Below are positions 9,059 to 16,546 of a DNA stretch of 39,103 nucleotides, in pieces. Source of the stretch: Cellvibrionales bacterium. Lineage in GTDB: Bacteria > Pseudomonadota > Gammaproteobacteria > Pseudomonadales > GM7GCV1. Position 1 is the first letter of the stretch; each line of letters opens with the position of its first letter. The stretch is taken from contig JACONM010000017.1 in NCBI GenBank assembly GCA_014323765.1, positions 74,105 through 113,207 of the forward strand. Direction: 5' to 3'. The notes below the pieces were generated by a model. The model saw only the letters and a program-made list of their open reading frames with translations, was not told where the DNA came from and did not search any database. Both the position numbers and the translations under genes were made by a program.

Positions 9059-9436
9059 ATGCGTTCCATCACTCGTTTTACTGCTTCCCTCATCGCCGTC
9101 GCTGCTTTGCTGTTGGCTGCATCGGTTGCTTTGCATGCTGGGGCTTACGCTAAGGGTGCGCAAGCCGATCGGGCCCCAAATGAAGCCATGACCGATAGTG
9201 CCGAGGGGGTTTCCCATTTGCTTAATATCAATACGGCTACGGCGGAGGAGCTGGCTGCGACGCTTAGTGGGGTGGGTATGTCTCGGGCGGAGGCCATCGT
9301 TGCTTATCGTACAGAGCATGGGCACTTCTCCAGCTTGGATGGCCTTACTGCTGTCAAGGGGATTGGGGCTAAGACTCTTGAGCAGAATCGGCATTTGTTG
9401 ACTGTGGGTGCTGGTAAGGCGGATAAGGGGAAATAG
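9059..9436 (+). CDS. comEA: ComEA-like helix-hairpin-helix DNA-binding protein, exported
   Basis: The ATG at 9059 gives 125 residues and has GAGG 8 bp upstream. Residues 1-30 look like a Sec signal peptide (MRSITRF, then the hydrophobic core SLIAVAALLLAASVAL, then AxA sites). Residues 55-120 are the ComEA/YbaV tandem HhH domain: LNINTATAEELAATLSGVG, MSRAEAIVAYR, and GLTAVKGIGAKTLEQNR. Such proteins bind double-stranded DNA in the periplasm during natural transformation, though short single-domain versions occur in many bacteria whose competence is unproven. No other competence gene is near. The gene is isolated and G/T-rich, unlike the C-rich genes upstream. Confidence 0.9.
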   Translation: MRSITRFTASLIAVAALLLAASVALHAGAYAKGAQADRAPNEAMTDSAEGVSHLLNINTATAEELAATLSGVGMSRAEAIVAYRTEHGHFSSLDGLTAVKGIGAKTLEQNRHLLTVGAGKADKGK

Positions 9437-9452
9437 GCCAACGGTTTGTCTT

Positions 9453-9542
9453 GCAGGCTGCCGCTGCTCTGCTGGGGGTGGCGGAGGCTTTGAGTTGGTC
9501 GCTAGGGCGTGGGCCGCTGGTGCTCTCAGCCTGCCGTTTTTT
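9453..9542 (+). terminator. Long imperfect stem with T tract after comEA
   Basis: GCAGGCTG (9453-9460) is the inverse complement of CAGCCTGC (9527-9534), and CGTTTTTT follows at once (9535-9542). A second small hairpin, CCGTTT/AAACGG (9534-9548), overlaps the end. It could release the comEA transcript, but the enclosed loop is about 65 nt, so this is uncertain. Confidence 0.35.
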
Positions 9543-9556
9543 AAACGGACACCCCG

Positions 9557-9689
9557 TTCCAACCCCCCTCCCAAACTAACTCCCAATCTCCCAACATCCC
9601 AAACCCCCCCTTTTTTCTAAACAGACATCTCAAACTCCCAAACCTCACCATCCAAGCTCCTCAAACCTCCAACCCCCCAAACCCCCCTT
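9557..9689 (+). promoter_or_regulatory. C-rich, almost G-free tract (possible Rho-utilisation region)
   Basis: About 130 nt on + contain only a couple of G residues before the first downstream hairpin, and consist of irregular repeats of CCCAAAC / CTCCCAA type. Unstructured C-rich, G-poor RNA is the known signature of Rho loading sites. The composition is seen; the function is inference. No gene is visible here. Confidence 0.35.
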
Positions 9690-9777
9690 GTCAGGGGGCT
9701 TCGATTTGGGGAACTCCCTTTGTCAGGGGACTTCAATACCAACCCCCCTTTCCCCCTTTGTCAGGGGGGCTTTTTTT
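9683..9777 (+). repeat. Three tandem CCCCCTTTGTCAGGGGG stem-loops; the last is an intrinsic terminator
   Basis: Three related hairpins follow one another at 9683-9698, 9715-9729 and 9752-9768. Each has a C-run plus T, a loop containing TTGTC or TGTC, and the complementary AGGGG. The third has the strongest stem and is followed by GC and seven Ts (9771-9777), a textbook Rho-independent terminator on +. The first two lack a T tract (GCTTCGATT, ACTTCAATA). Confidence 0.7.
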
Positions 9778-9837
9778 GGGTGGGTAATCTTTGTGACTAC
9801 TAAATAATAGCGTTGAGCAATCGTCTGCGGGTATTGA

Positions 9838-11346
9838 TTAGCGCGATTTTAGGTAGGGTAGTGGGTCTAATTGATATCCGTTTTTCAGTATTTCGAAGTG
9901 CAGGTGAGGGCCGGTGGAGCGGCCGGTGCTGCCTACGGTGCCGATGGCTTGGCCGCGATCGACTTTTTGTCCTCTCGTAACGTAGCGTCTATCGAGATGG
10001 GTGTAGAGGGTGGCAAAGCCGTTGCCATGGTTGATCTTTACCATTTGGCCAGATCCGCTTCTCCATCTAGAAGAGGCCACCACCCCCGCTGCGGATGCCA
10101 CCACTCGAGTTCCCCGCCTGGCGGCAATATCAATGCCGTTATGTTTGGTTCGCCGCCCATGAAACGGATCTTTCCGCCAGCCGAAATGCGACGAGATATA
10201 GCCTGCATTGTGGGCTAGGGGCCAGTTGGGGCGGAATGCGGGGGGAGTGTTTCTGCGCTGCGGTGCTGCTCGCTGGCTGTTATCTGGCTTTTCTCCGAAC
10301 CACACTGAGGCGTAGTTTCCATGGAAGGCGATGCCAATGGCTTGCCATTCCTTCCTGTCCATGAACGCAAAATTGCTGCTTGTTAGGCGATCCCAGAAAT
10401 TTTCCGCGTTTGCGGAAGATCTGGCATTCCATTTCATTATGAACTCATAGCCATTACCGGAATAGGAGGTTAATTCCCGCGGCTTGTTCAGTGTGCAATG
10501 AATAAATCTCGAAGAAGTGTCGCAACATCTCGTCCAATTCCCTTTATTCGACCAGCTGTAATTATTGCAACGCCCGGTATTGGGTCTATTTTCTTGCAAA
10601 TCCCACACATGCGCCCGCGCTACTTTGGTTAGCGACTCAGATAGCGTAATGCGGGACAAATTCTTTTTTGCCCGACGTTGCATGATTAAGTCGTATAAGA
10701 TCTGGTGTTCTTCTTTGCGCGATGCCGATGTTCGTTGGCCATTATCTGGTTTTTCGCCGAACCATACTGAGGCATAGTTTCCATGGAGGGCGATGCCAAT
10801 GGCTTGCCATTTCTTGTTATTGATGATCGAAAGATTGTGCTCCTGTAGCGAATTTCAGGCCCCTTTTGCGTTTGCGGAATATGTGCTGCTGCGCCAATTC
10901 ACCACTATCTCAGTCTCAGCACCGCCATCGGGATAGGACGTCAATTCCTGCAGCTTACCTGCCGTGCAATTATTCTTGGAGGTTTGGCAGCACCCAGTCC
11001 ACTTCCCTTTATTCGACCAACTGAGTGTATTGCATTGCCCGGTATCCGGTCGGTTTTCGTGCAAATCTCTCACATGTGCCCGCGCCACTGTGGTCAGCGA
11101 ATCGGATAGTGGGATGCGTGGCAAATTCTTTTTGGCTCGATGCTGCATGATTAGATCGTATAAGATCAAATGTTCCTCTTTTTACGGGGGTTGTTGTTCT
11201 GCCGCTTGCGAGGGTTCTTGCTCCGCCGCTTTACTGCAACTACTACACCCGCAGCTGCACGCTGCTATTTGCGCTGCGTAGAGGCTACCGAGTATCGCCA
11301 GCAGTGCTAGGGTTGCTGGTTTCTTCCATATTTTCATGGCGTTCAT
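9838..11346 (-). pseudogene. Secreted CAP-CAP-M23 peptidase gene with two in-frame stop codons
   Basis: One frame can be followed from ATG 11346 (AAAGGTG upstream) to 9838, 503 codons, interrupted only by TAA (11184-11182) and TGA (10857-10855). The N-terminus is a signal peptide with a lipobox-like IAAC. Two tandem CAP (SCP-like) domains follow, each with ILYDLIMQ(H/R)RAKKN, VARAHVxDLxENRP, CN..SWSNKGxW and WQAIGIAxHGNYASVWFGEK. The C-terminal M23 metallopeptidase has HNGID and GPHLHFEI, so its zinc ligands are intact. The TGA aligns with the conserved Trp of the second domain (ANAENFWDR against ANAKGA-stop), so TGG to TGA is the likely change. TGA is a normal stop elsewhere here (carB, radC). 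The 3' part (10683-9838, 281 aa) could still be translated but lacks a signal peptide. Confidence 0.82.
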
Positions 11347-11381
11347 TGCCGCTTCACCTTTTGAGTTGACCGTTGCTTGGG

Positions 11382-11619
11382 CTTTCCACCTGTGGATTGG
11401 GGGTCAATCGCACTGCTGACTCAGCCGACGCGGGGTCGCTGAGGGAGCGTTCAGTGTGGAAAGGGCTAGAAAAAGACTCCCCTTACAGCTGGCCGTCTGC
11501 GCAGAGCGGGTCCCATCGGCTGGGGCTGTAAGGGGGTCTACTTAGTTTTTTCTGTGCCTTGCGGCACTGTTGCTCATCGAATCTAACCAGATTAGCAACA
11601 GCCTTGCGGCTGATTTTTT
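11382..11619 (+). ncRNA. Candidate structured non-coding RNA of unknown family
   Basis: This 240-nt stretch has no supported gene and an unusual density of inverted repeats. CTTTCCA/TGGAAAG (11382-11388 with 11457-11463) stacks on CACTG/CAGTG and encloses CTCAG-CGAC/GTCG-CTGAG (11420-11443). A 15-bp stem, AGAC-CCCCTTACAGC with GCTGTAAGGGG-GTCT (11474-11489 with 11525-11539), follows; then GTGCC-TTGC-GGCAC (11554-11567), a two-part stem TGTTGCT/AGCAACA with AATCT/AGATT (11568-11600), and CAGCC-TTGC-GGCTG plus six Ts (11599-11619). It does not match RNase P, tmRNA, SRP RNA or 6S RNA as I know them. No good promoter is seen. Between 11620 and the tusE stop at 11793 nothing further is recognised. 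Confidence 0.4.
11599..11619 (+). terminator. Intrinsic terminator ending the structured region
   Basis: CAGCC (11599-11603), a TTGC loop and GGCTG (11608-11612) are followed by ATTTTTT (11613-11619). A similar hairpin with the same TTGC loop lies at 11554-11567. Confidence 0.7.
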
Positions 11620-11792
11620 ATGCATGCAGCATAGGTTGAGGTGGTAATGCGCGCTCATGGTGTCGGCCTTTGCGTGCATGTTTCATACATCGGTGCTGTT
11701 TGTGCTACTCGTATCGAAGTCCTCTCTGTGGTTGCAATATTACGTAATCTAATCCAGAAAATGCGGGCATGCAAGCGGTGGGTGCAATTTTT

Positions 11793-12125
11793 TTACAGGC
11801 AGTTTTTGGGGCGGGGGAGGCCGGCTAGGCGGGCGGCCATTTTGGCTGGGCTGGGGCCGAAGAGGCGCATTAGGTATAGGCTGCGGCTCTTGTCTGCGCC
11901 GAGGTGCTGGCGGATTTCGGCGGCTAGGGTGCGCATGGCGGGCGGTGGGTGGCCTTTTGCGCAGTAATCGCGGAGTAGCTCTAGGATCTCCCAGTGGGCT
12001 GGGCTGAGTTGGGTGCCGTGGGCGGCGGCTAGGGCCGTGGCGACCGCGTGGTTCCATTGACGGCGGTCGCGCAGGAAGCCCTCGCGGGTGGTGGGGATTA
12101 GTTGGCCGGCGACTTGGAGGGCCAT
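11793..12125 (-). CDS. tusE: TusE/DsrC-family sulfur relay protein
   Basis: The 110-residue protein is a DsrC/TusE family member: HWEILELLRDYCAKGHPPPAMRTL, then LYLMRLFGPSPAKMAARLAGLPRPKNCL at the C-terminus. The penultimate Cys that carries persulfide is present. The second redox Cys of true DsrC, in the PAKxAC position, is Ala here (PAKMAA), so the TusE role fits better: passing sulfur from TusBCD to MnmA for tRNA 2-thiouridine. It lies next to yccA, as in E. coli. An intrinsic terminator separates it from yccA by only 18 bp upstream of its ATG, so its promoter is unclear. Confidence 0.92.
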   Translation of the reverse strand: MALQVAGQLIPTTREGFLRDRRQWNHAVATALAAAHGTQLSPAHWEILELLRDYCAKGHPPPAMRTLAAEIRQHLGADKSRSLYLMRLFGPSPAKMAARLAGLPRPKNCL

Positions 12126-12142
12126 TGGGTTTGCGGGGGGAT

Positions 12143-12169
12143 AAAAAAAGCCCCGCGGGGGGCGGGGCT
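12143..12169 (-). terminator. Intrinsic terminator between yccA and tusE
   Basis: Read on -, AGCCCCGC (12169-12162) pairs with GCGGGGCT (12156-12149) and a run of seven Ts follows (12149-12143). It is placed to end the yccA transcript, and ends just before the tusE start. Confidence 0.85.
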
Positions 12170-12187
12170 AAAGGGTGGTCGGTGCTG

Positions 12188-12916
12188 CTATTCGTTGGCT
12201 GCGCCGAACAAGTGTAGCAGACTGGCGAAGAGATTGTAAATATTCAAATACAGCGCGACTGTGGCGAGCACGTAGTTGGTCTCGCCGCCGTTCACGATGC
12301 GGCTGGTGTCGTACAGGATGAAGCCGGACATTAGCAGGGCGATCATGGCGTTTAGGGCTAGGAAAGCACCGCTTAGCTGGGCACCAAGGATGCTTTGTAC
12401 GCCGAACATGCTGGCGAGAATCAAGCCGAGCATGGACACCAGCGCGACGATTAGGCCGGTGAGCAGGAAGCCGCGCATGAAGCTGAAGTCTTTGCCGGTG
12501 ACCAGCACGTAGCCGGACAGGGTGAAGAAGACCAGCGCGGTGCTGCCGAGGGCACTGGTGACGATGCCGCTGCCGCCGTCCATCGCCAGATAGTGGTTTA
12601 GCGTGGGGCCGAGGGCCCCGCCGAGCAGGGCGGTGAAGGCGAAGACCACGCCGAGGCCAGCGGCGGAATGGGCGGTTCGTGGTAGCACGAAGAACAGTAG
12701 CACTAGGGCGACCAACATCATTATGAGGCCGGTGCCGTGGCTGAGGTCGGCGGCCATGCTGGCCATGGCGGCCCCGGCACTGACTGTTAGCGTCATCGCC
12801 AGCAGCATGTAGGTGTTGCGCAGGACCTTGCTGATGTCTGGGCTGAGGCCCGTGGCGAAGGTGGCATCGGCGGCGTGGGCCGCGGCGGCAGTGCGGTTTT
12901 GCGGGTAGTCGTTCAT
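12188..12916 (-). CDS. yccA: Bax inhibitor-1 / YccA family inner-membrane protein
   Basis: The 242-residue protein has about seven hydrophobic segments from residue 35 onward (YMLLAMTLTVSAGAAMASMA, LIMMLVALVLLFFVL, LVFFTLSGYVLV, LLTGLIVALVSMLGLILASM and others) and the family's closing segment FILYDTSRIV...ALYLNIYNLFASLLHLFG. E. coli YccA interacts with the FtsH membrane protease and can protect SecY from it. Synteny with tusE supports the YccA assignment over other BI-1 paralogues. It ends at an intrinsic terminator. Confidence 0.93.
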   Translation of the reverse strand: MNDYPQNRTAAAAHAADATFATGLSPDISKVLRNTYMLLAMTLTVSAGAAMASMAADLSHGTGLIMMLVALVLLFFVLPRTAHSAAGLGVVFAFTALLGGALGPTLNHYLAMDGGSGIVTSALGSTALVFFTLSGYVLVTGKDFSFMRGFLLTGLIVALVSMLGLILASMFGVQSILGAQLSGAFLALNAMIALLMSGFILYDTSRIVNGGETNYVLATVALYLNIYNLFASLLHLFGAANE

Positions 12917-13035
12917 GGCGAGGCTCTCTAGTGGCTAGTGGCGATGGTGGCCGTAGCGGCGATGAAACTGCACTCTATTCTAGGGGTGCGGCGGCAAATT
13001 GCAATGGTGTTTTGTGCTTGGTTTTCGAGCGGCGG

Positions 13036-14769
13036 TTATTCGGGGTAGAGGGCGGCTAATCCGGCGGGCCCGGCGGGGACGGAGGTGTCTGCGGGCGTGG
13101 GGCGGCGGGGTTGTTTGCGCAGGCGGCTTAATTCGCGGGCGAGGGCGGGCATGTCGGGCGGTTCGGCGGCCCGGTAGAGGTGGGCATCGAGGTCGGCTAG
13201 TAGGGTGCCGAGTTCGGGGGTGGGCGATCTGGCGGCGATGTTGTGCAGGCTGGGGTGGGGGTGTTGCCAGTGCGCTTGTGCCCAGGCGAGCAGGGCGGTG
13301 CGCACTGCCGGGGCATCGCCCGCTTGCAGGGTCTTTTGCAGGCGTTGCCAGTGTTTTTTGGCGGACGGTTCGGGGGGGCTTTGGGGGGGTTTTTTCGCCT
13401 GCGGGCGGTGGGCGCGATACCGTTCGCAGAATTGCGCTATGCACAGTAGGGCTAGTAGGGCGGTGGCCAGCTGCCAAGGCCAGGGGTTGTGCTGCCTGCC
13501 GATGTTTGGGTTTGCGCCCGGCAGGGGCGAGGTTGTGCCCTCTGCCAGTGTGAGGCCGCTGTCTTGGCGGGCCGGTAGCACGGTGAAGGATTCGGCGGGC
13601 AAGATCGCCTCGCGCCATTGGCGGGTGGTGGTGTCCCACCAGCTTAGGCGTTGTTCTGGTAGCTGCAAGGGGCCGGCGGCGGTGGGTACGATGGCGGTGG
13701 CTTGGCGGCGGGTGCCGGTGAGGCCGGTTTGGCTCTTTTGATCGTCCAGCTGCGGTTGGTCGCGGTAGCTTTTGTAGGCGGGCGAGGGTGGGGCGAATAG
13801 CGGCGGGATGGCGGCGGCGCGTTGGCCGCGGGCGGTGATTTCGATGGTGCGGGTTAGCGGCTCGCCCACCCGCATGGCGGTGGTGTCGCCGGCCCAGCTG
13901 GCGCGGACTGTGACGTTTTGCGCGGGGAACCAGGGTCGCCCGCCGTTATTGCTGCTATCGGGGGGCGGTTGAATGCGCAGTGTTTTGCTGCGGCTGCGGG
14001 CTGAGATGCGCTGGCCGCGGCGGAATAGGCTTGTCTGCGCGCCCATGGTGGCGGTGAATAGCTGCGGCGGGATGCGTAGCGGGCCGGGTTTTTCGGCGAA
14101 GAGGGCGTAGCTTAGGTGTAGCACTTGCCGCTCGATGCCTTGGTCGATGCGGCGGGTGCTGCGCTGGTCGAGTAATACGACCTCGGCGTTGTCCAGATCC
14201 AGGAGCTGGCCGCTGAGGTTGCCCACGTTGGCCTGCGCCAGCAATTCCAGCCGCAGGAGAATCTGTTCGCCGAGGTGGGCGGTGTCGGTGGGGGCGGTGA
14301 GGGTTGCGCTGAGCGGCTGTTCCAGTGGGTTGCTGGCGGGGGCGGCGGTGACTGCGATGGGGATGGCGCTGCTGACTGCCCCGCGCAAATTGAAGGCGGG
14401 GATGATTAGGGTGCCTTGGCGCCGCGGGGCTAGGGTTAGGGTCCAGCTGGTGGTGGTTTGCTGGTTTTGGGTGCCATTGACAATCGATACGCTGGTGGCG
14501 GTTTGCGGTTGGAGCGCGAGCACCTCAAAGTCTTGCTGCAGTGCGGACAGGTCTAGCTGGTCGGCGTTGGCCTCGGCGGTGTATTCCAGCCGCAGGGTTA
14601 GGGTTTCGTTTTGGCCGATGGCGTTGCGGTCGACCGTGGCGGTTAGGGTGGCGGCTGTGGCTGGGGTCGCTGGTAGCAGGACGATGGCGATTAGCCAGAT
14701 CGCCAGCCGGGGCGCACGGCGATTTGGCGGCGGCGGGGTGCTCTGGCGGCGGCGGTCAATAGCGTTCAT
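13036..14769 (-). CDS. batD: BatD-like protein of the aerotolerance/MoxR operon
   Basis: Starting at ATG 14769 (MNAIDRRRQS) the protein has 577 residues. The frame extends 47 codons further upstream, but that part overlaps the preceding gene and is not needed. A signal peptide is visible (AIWLIAIVLLPATPATAA), followed by BatD beta-rich domains (LTATVDRNAIGQNETLTLRLEY, LGEQILLRLELLAQANVGNL, VGEPLTRTIEITARG) and one C-terminal membrane helix (QLATALLALLCIAQF) with a cytoplasmic tail. It overlaps the upstream batB/C gene by 14 bp, so translation is probably coupled. BatD works with VWA proteins in the cell envelope; its biochemical role is not settled. Confidence 0.9.
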   Translation of the reverse strand: MNAIDRRRQSTPPPPNRRAPRLAIWLIAIVLLPATPATAATLTATVDRNAIGQNETLTLRLEYTAEANADQLDLSALQQDFEVLALQPQTATSVSIVNGTQNQQTTTSWTLTLAPRRQGTLIIPAFNLRGAVSSAIPIAVTAAPASNPLEQPLSATLTAPTDTAHLGEQILLRLELLAQANVGNLSGQLLDLDNAEVVLLDQRSTRRIDQGIERQVLHLSYALFAEKPGPLRIPPQLFTATMGAQTSLFRRGQRISARSRSKTLRIQPPPDSSNNGGRPWFPAQNVTVRASWAGDTTAMRVGEPLTRTIEITARGQRAAAIPPLFAPPSPAYKSYRDQPQLDDQKSQTGLTGTRRQATAIVPTAAGPLQLPEQRLSWWDTTTRQWREAILPAESFTVLPARQDSGLTLAEGTTSPLPGANPNIGRQHNPWPWQLATALLALLCIAQFCERYRAHRPQAKKPPQSPPEPSAKKHWQRLQKTLQAGDAPAVRTALLAWAQAHWQHPHPSLHNIAARSPTPELGTLLADLDAHLYRAAEPPDMPALARELSRLRKQPRRPTPADTSVPAGPAGLAALYPE

Positions 14770-16546
14770 CGGCGGTATTTTGTGGCGGGCGGCTGGCGCG
14801 GCGTTGGCGGCTGGCGTGGTCGAATTTGCGCCGTAGCAGGCCGCTGGGGTCATCGGGGATGGTGCGTAGCCACTGTTCGCTGGGGGCGGAGAGGGTTTCT
14901 GTGGATTCATCGCTGGCTTCTTGATCTTGAACTAGAAGCTGGTCGGGATCTTCTTCGGTTTCCGCCTCGGCATCGTCTGCGCCGGGTTGCGCTGTCGGCT
15001 GGTCGCTTTGTTCGGCATTCTCCTCATCCTGCGCTTGGCTGGCGGCGGCTTGTTCGCCTTGCTCGCCTTCTTCCTTCGATTCGCTTGCTTGGGCTGCTTG
15101 GGTCGACTCGCCTTCTTGCGTTTGGCCTTGCTGTATTTCGCTTTGGCTGCCTTCGCCTTGCTCGGAGTTTTCGCCCTGACCCGCTTGTTGGCGTTCTAGC
15201 AGGTCTTCCAGCAGGCTTTTGTTGTAGTGCGCATCGGCGTGTTCGGGGTCGCGCTCTAATACTTCGCCAAAGGCCGCTATGGCTGCGGGGATCTGGCCTT
15301 GCTGGGCTAGGGCTAGGCCGCGGTTGTAGGTGCCGCGGAGGCTGGGGTCGGCGGCAAAATCGGCGGCGGCGGCGGCGTGGTTGCCAGCGCGATAGTGGGC
15401 GGCACCGCGCCAGCGTTTATCGCGAAATAGCTCGGCGGCGGCGGCTGGTTGGTCTGCTTCCAGCAGGCGGTGCGCTCGTTGGTCGGGGCGCAGCCAGAGA
15501 TCTTCCCACGTCAGCGCGGCGGCCGGATTGGAGGCCAGCAGTAGGGGCAGGGCCAGCAGCGGTGGCAGAGCGAAGAGGGCACCGCGGCGGAATTGCCATG
15601 CGGCGAGCGGCAACAGGGCCAGCACCAGCCAGTGGCCGGCATCCTGCCAGCCATCGTATTGGGTGCGCGATTCCGGGCTGAACTGAGCCCGGGCGGGGGG
15701 GTCGGCGGCCAGTAGGTAGGCGATGTCGGACTCATCGGCTTGCAGCTCGGCGTAGCGTCCGCCGCCGGTTTTGGCGAGCGTTTGCAATTCGGCGCGGTTG
15801 AGGCGCACCGAGACCACCGCGCCCGCCGCATTGCGCAGGAAGCCGCCGCCGGGGGCGGGGATAGGCACCGCCGTGGGGCTGCCGATGCCGAGAATTGACA
15901 ACCGTACCCCGGGTTTCAGCCGGTCGACGATGGTGCGCTGTGCGGCTGGGGCCACCCCGTCGGTGAGCAGCAAAATATCAGCCCGCCGTTGCCCGGCACT
16001 TTCCAGCAGGGCTTGCGCCATTTCTACCGCTGCCTCGGTGTTGCTGCCGGGGACTGGCATGATGGTCGGGTGCAGGGCCGGTAGCAGGGCCTCTATGGTG
16101 CGCACATCATCGGTTAGTGGGCTTACGGTGTGCGGGTCGCCGGCGTAGGCGATGAGCGCGGTCTGGCCGTCGCGCCGGGCGCGTAGGATGTCGGCGACTT
16201 TGAAGCGGGCGCGGGTGATGCGGTCGGGCGTGAGGTCGGTGGCCAGCATGGAGCGCGACAGGTCTAACAGGATCACCAGTGCGCTTTGGTTGCGCAGGCT
16301 GGGGGTGGGTAGCTGTTGCCAGCTGGGGCCGGCGGCGGCGAGTGTGGCAAGGAGCCAGCCGCCGAGCAGTAACCATCGCCCGTTGCCGCCGCCGTGTTTG
16401 CCGCCGATGCGCAGGGCGGCCAGCATGGTGCGGTCGATGTAGTTTTCCCAGCGCGTGGGGCGGGCCCGGCGCGCGGTGAACCAAAGCAGGGGCAGCGCGA
16501 GCAGGCTCCAGAGCCATTCTGGGCGGAGCAGGTGTAGGTCGGTCAT
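14756..16546 (-). CDS. batB: BatB-BatC fusion: membrane VWA domain plus TPR and acidic tail
   Basis: The 596-residue protein joins two functions. Residues 1-70 hold two membrane helices, and residues ~90-270 are a von Willebrand A domain with the MIDAS motif DLSRS (D95, S97, S99) and LLLTDG. Two more hydrophobic stretches follow near 310-345. Residues ~360-450 carry TPR-like repeats (AHYRAGNHAAAAADF, TYNRGLALAQQGQIPAAIAAF, HADAHYNKSLLEDLL). A Gln/Glu/Ser-rich stretch (~455-550) and a basic end (LRRKFDHASRQRRA) complete it. In some bacteria BatB and BatC are separate. It overlaps batA by 4 bp (ATGA) and batD by 14 bp. Confidence 0.92.
   Translation of the reverse strand: MTDLHLLRPEWLWSLLALPLLWFTARRARPTRWENYIDRTMLAALRIGGKHGGGNGRWLLLGGWLLATLAAAGPSWQQLPTPSLRNQSALVILLDLSRSMLATDLTPDRITRARFKVADILRARRDGQTALIAYAGDPHTVSPLTDDVRTIEALLPALHPTIMPVPGSNTEAAVEMAQALLESAGQRRADILLLTDGVAPAAQRTIVDRLKPGVRLSILGIGSPTAVPIPAPGGGFLRNAAGAVVSVRLNRAELQTLAKTGGGRYAELQADESDIAYLLAADPPARAQFSPESRTQYDGWQDAGHWLVLALLPLAAWQFRRGALFALPPLLALPLLLASNPAAALTWEDLWLRPDQRAHRLLEADQPAAAAELFRDKRWRGAAHYRAGNHAAAAADFAADPSLRGTYNRGLALAQQGQIPAAIAAFGEVLERDPEHADAHYNKSLLEDLLERQQAGQGENSEQGEGSQSEIQQGQTQEGESTQAAQASESKEEGEQGEQAAASQAQDEENAEQSDQPTAQPGADDAEAETEEDPDQLLVQDQEASDESTETLSAPSEQWLRTIPDDPSGLLRRKFDHASRQRRASRPPQNTADERY

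Noticed and set aside
8900-9060. Replication origin at the composition switch
   Set aside because: No dnaA, dnaN or evident DnaA-box cluster nearby, and the rpsF-dnaB genes would face replication; kept only as a composition finding.
9683-9777. CRISPR-like repeat array
   Set aside because: Only three imperfect hairpins, irregular spacing, no constant repeat, and no cas genes.
9838-11346. Reassigned TGA (Trp or selenocysteine) explaining the broken CAP-M23 gene
   Set aside because: TGA is a normal terminator for carB, radC and others here, a TAA is also present, and no SECIS-like hairpin was noticed after the TGA.
11382-11619. tRNA, tmRNA, RNase P, SRP or 6S RNA
   Set aside because: None of the conserved segments I know for these RNAs are present, and no tRNA-like TTCGANTC arm was found.
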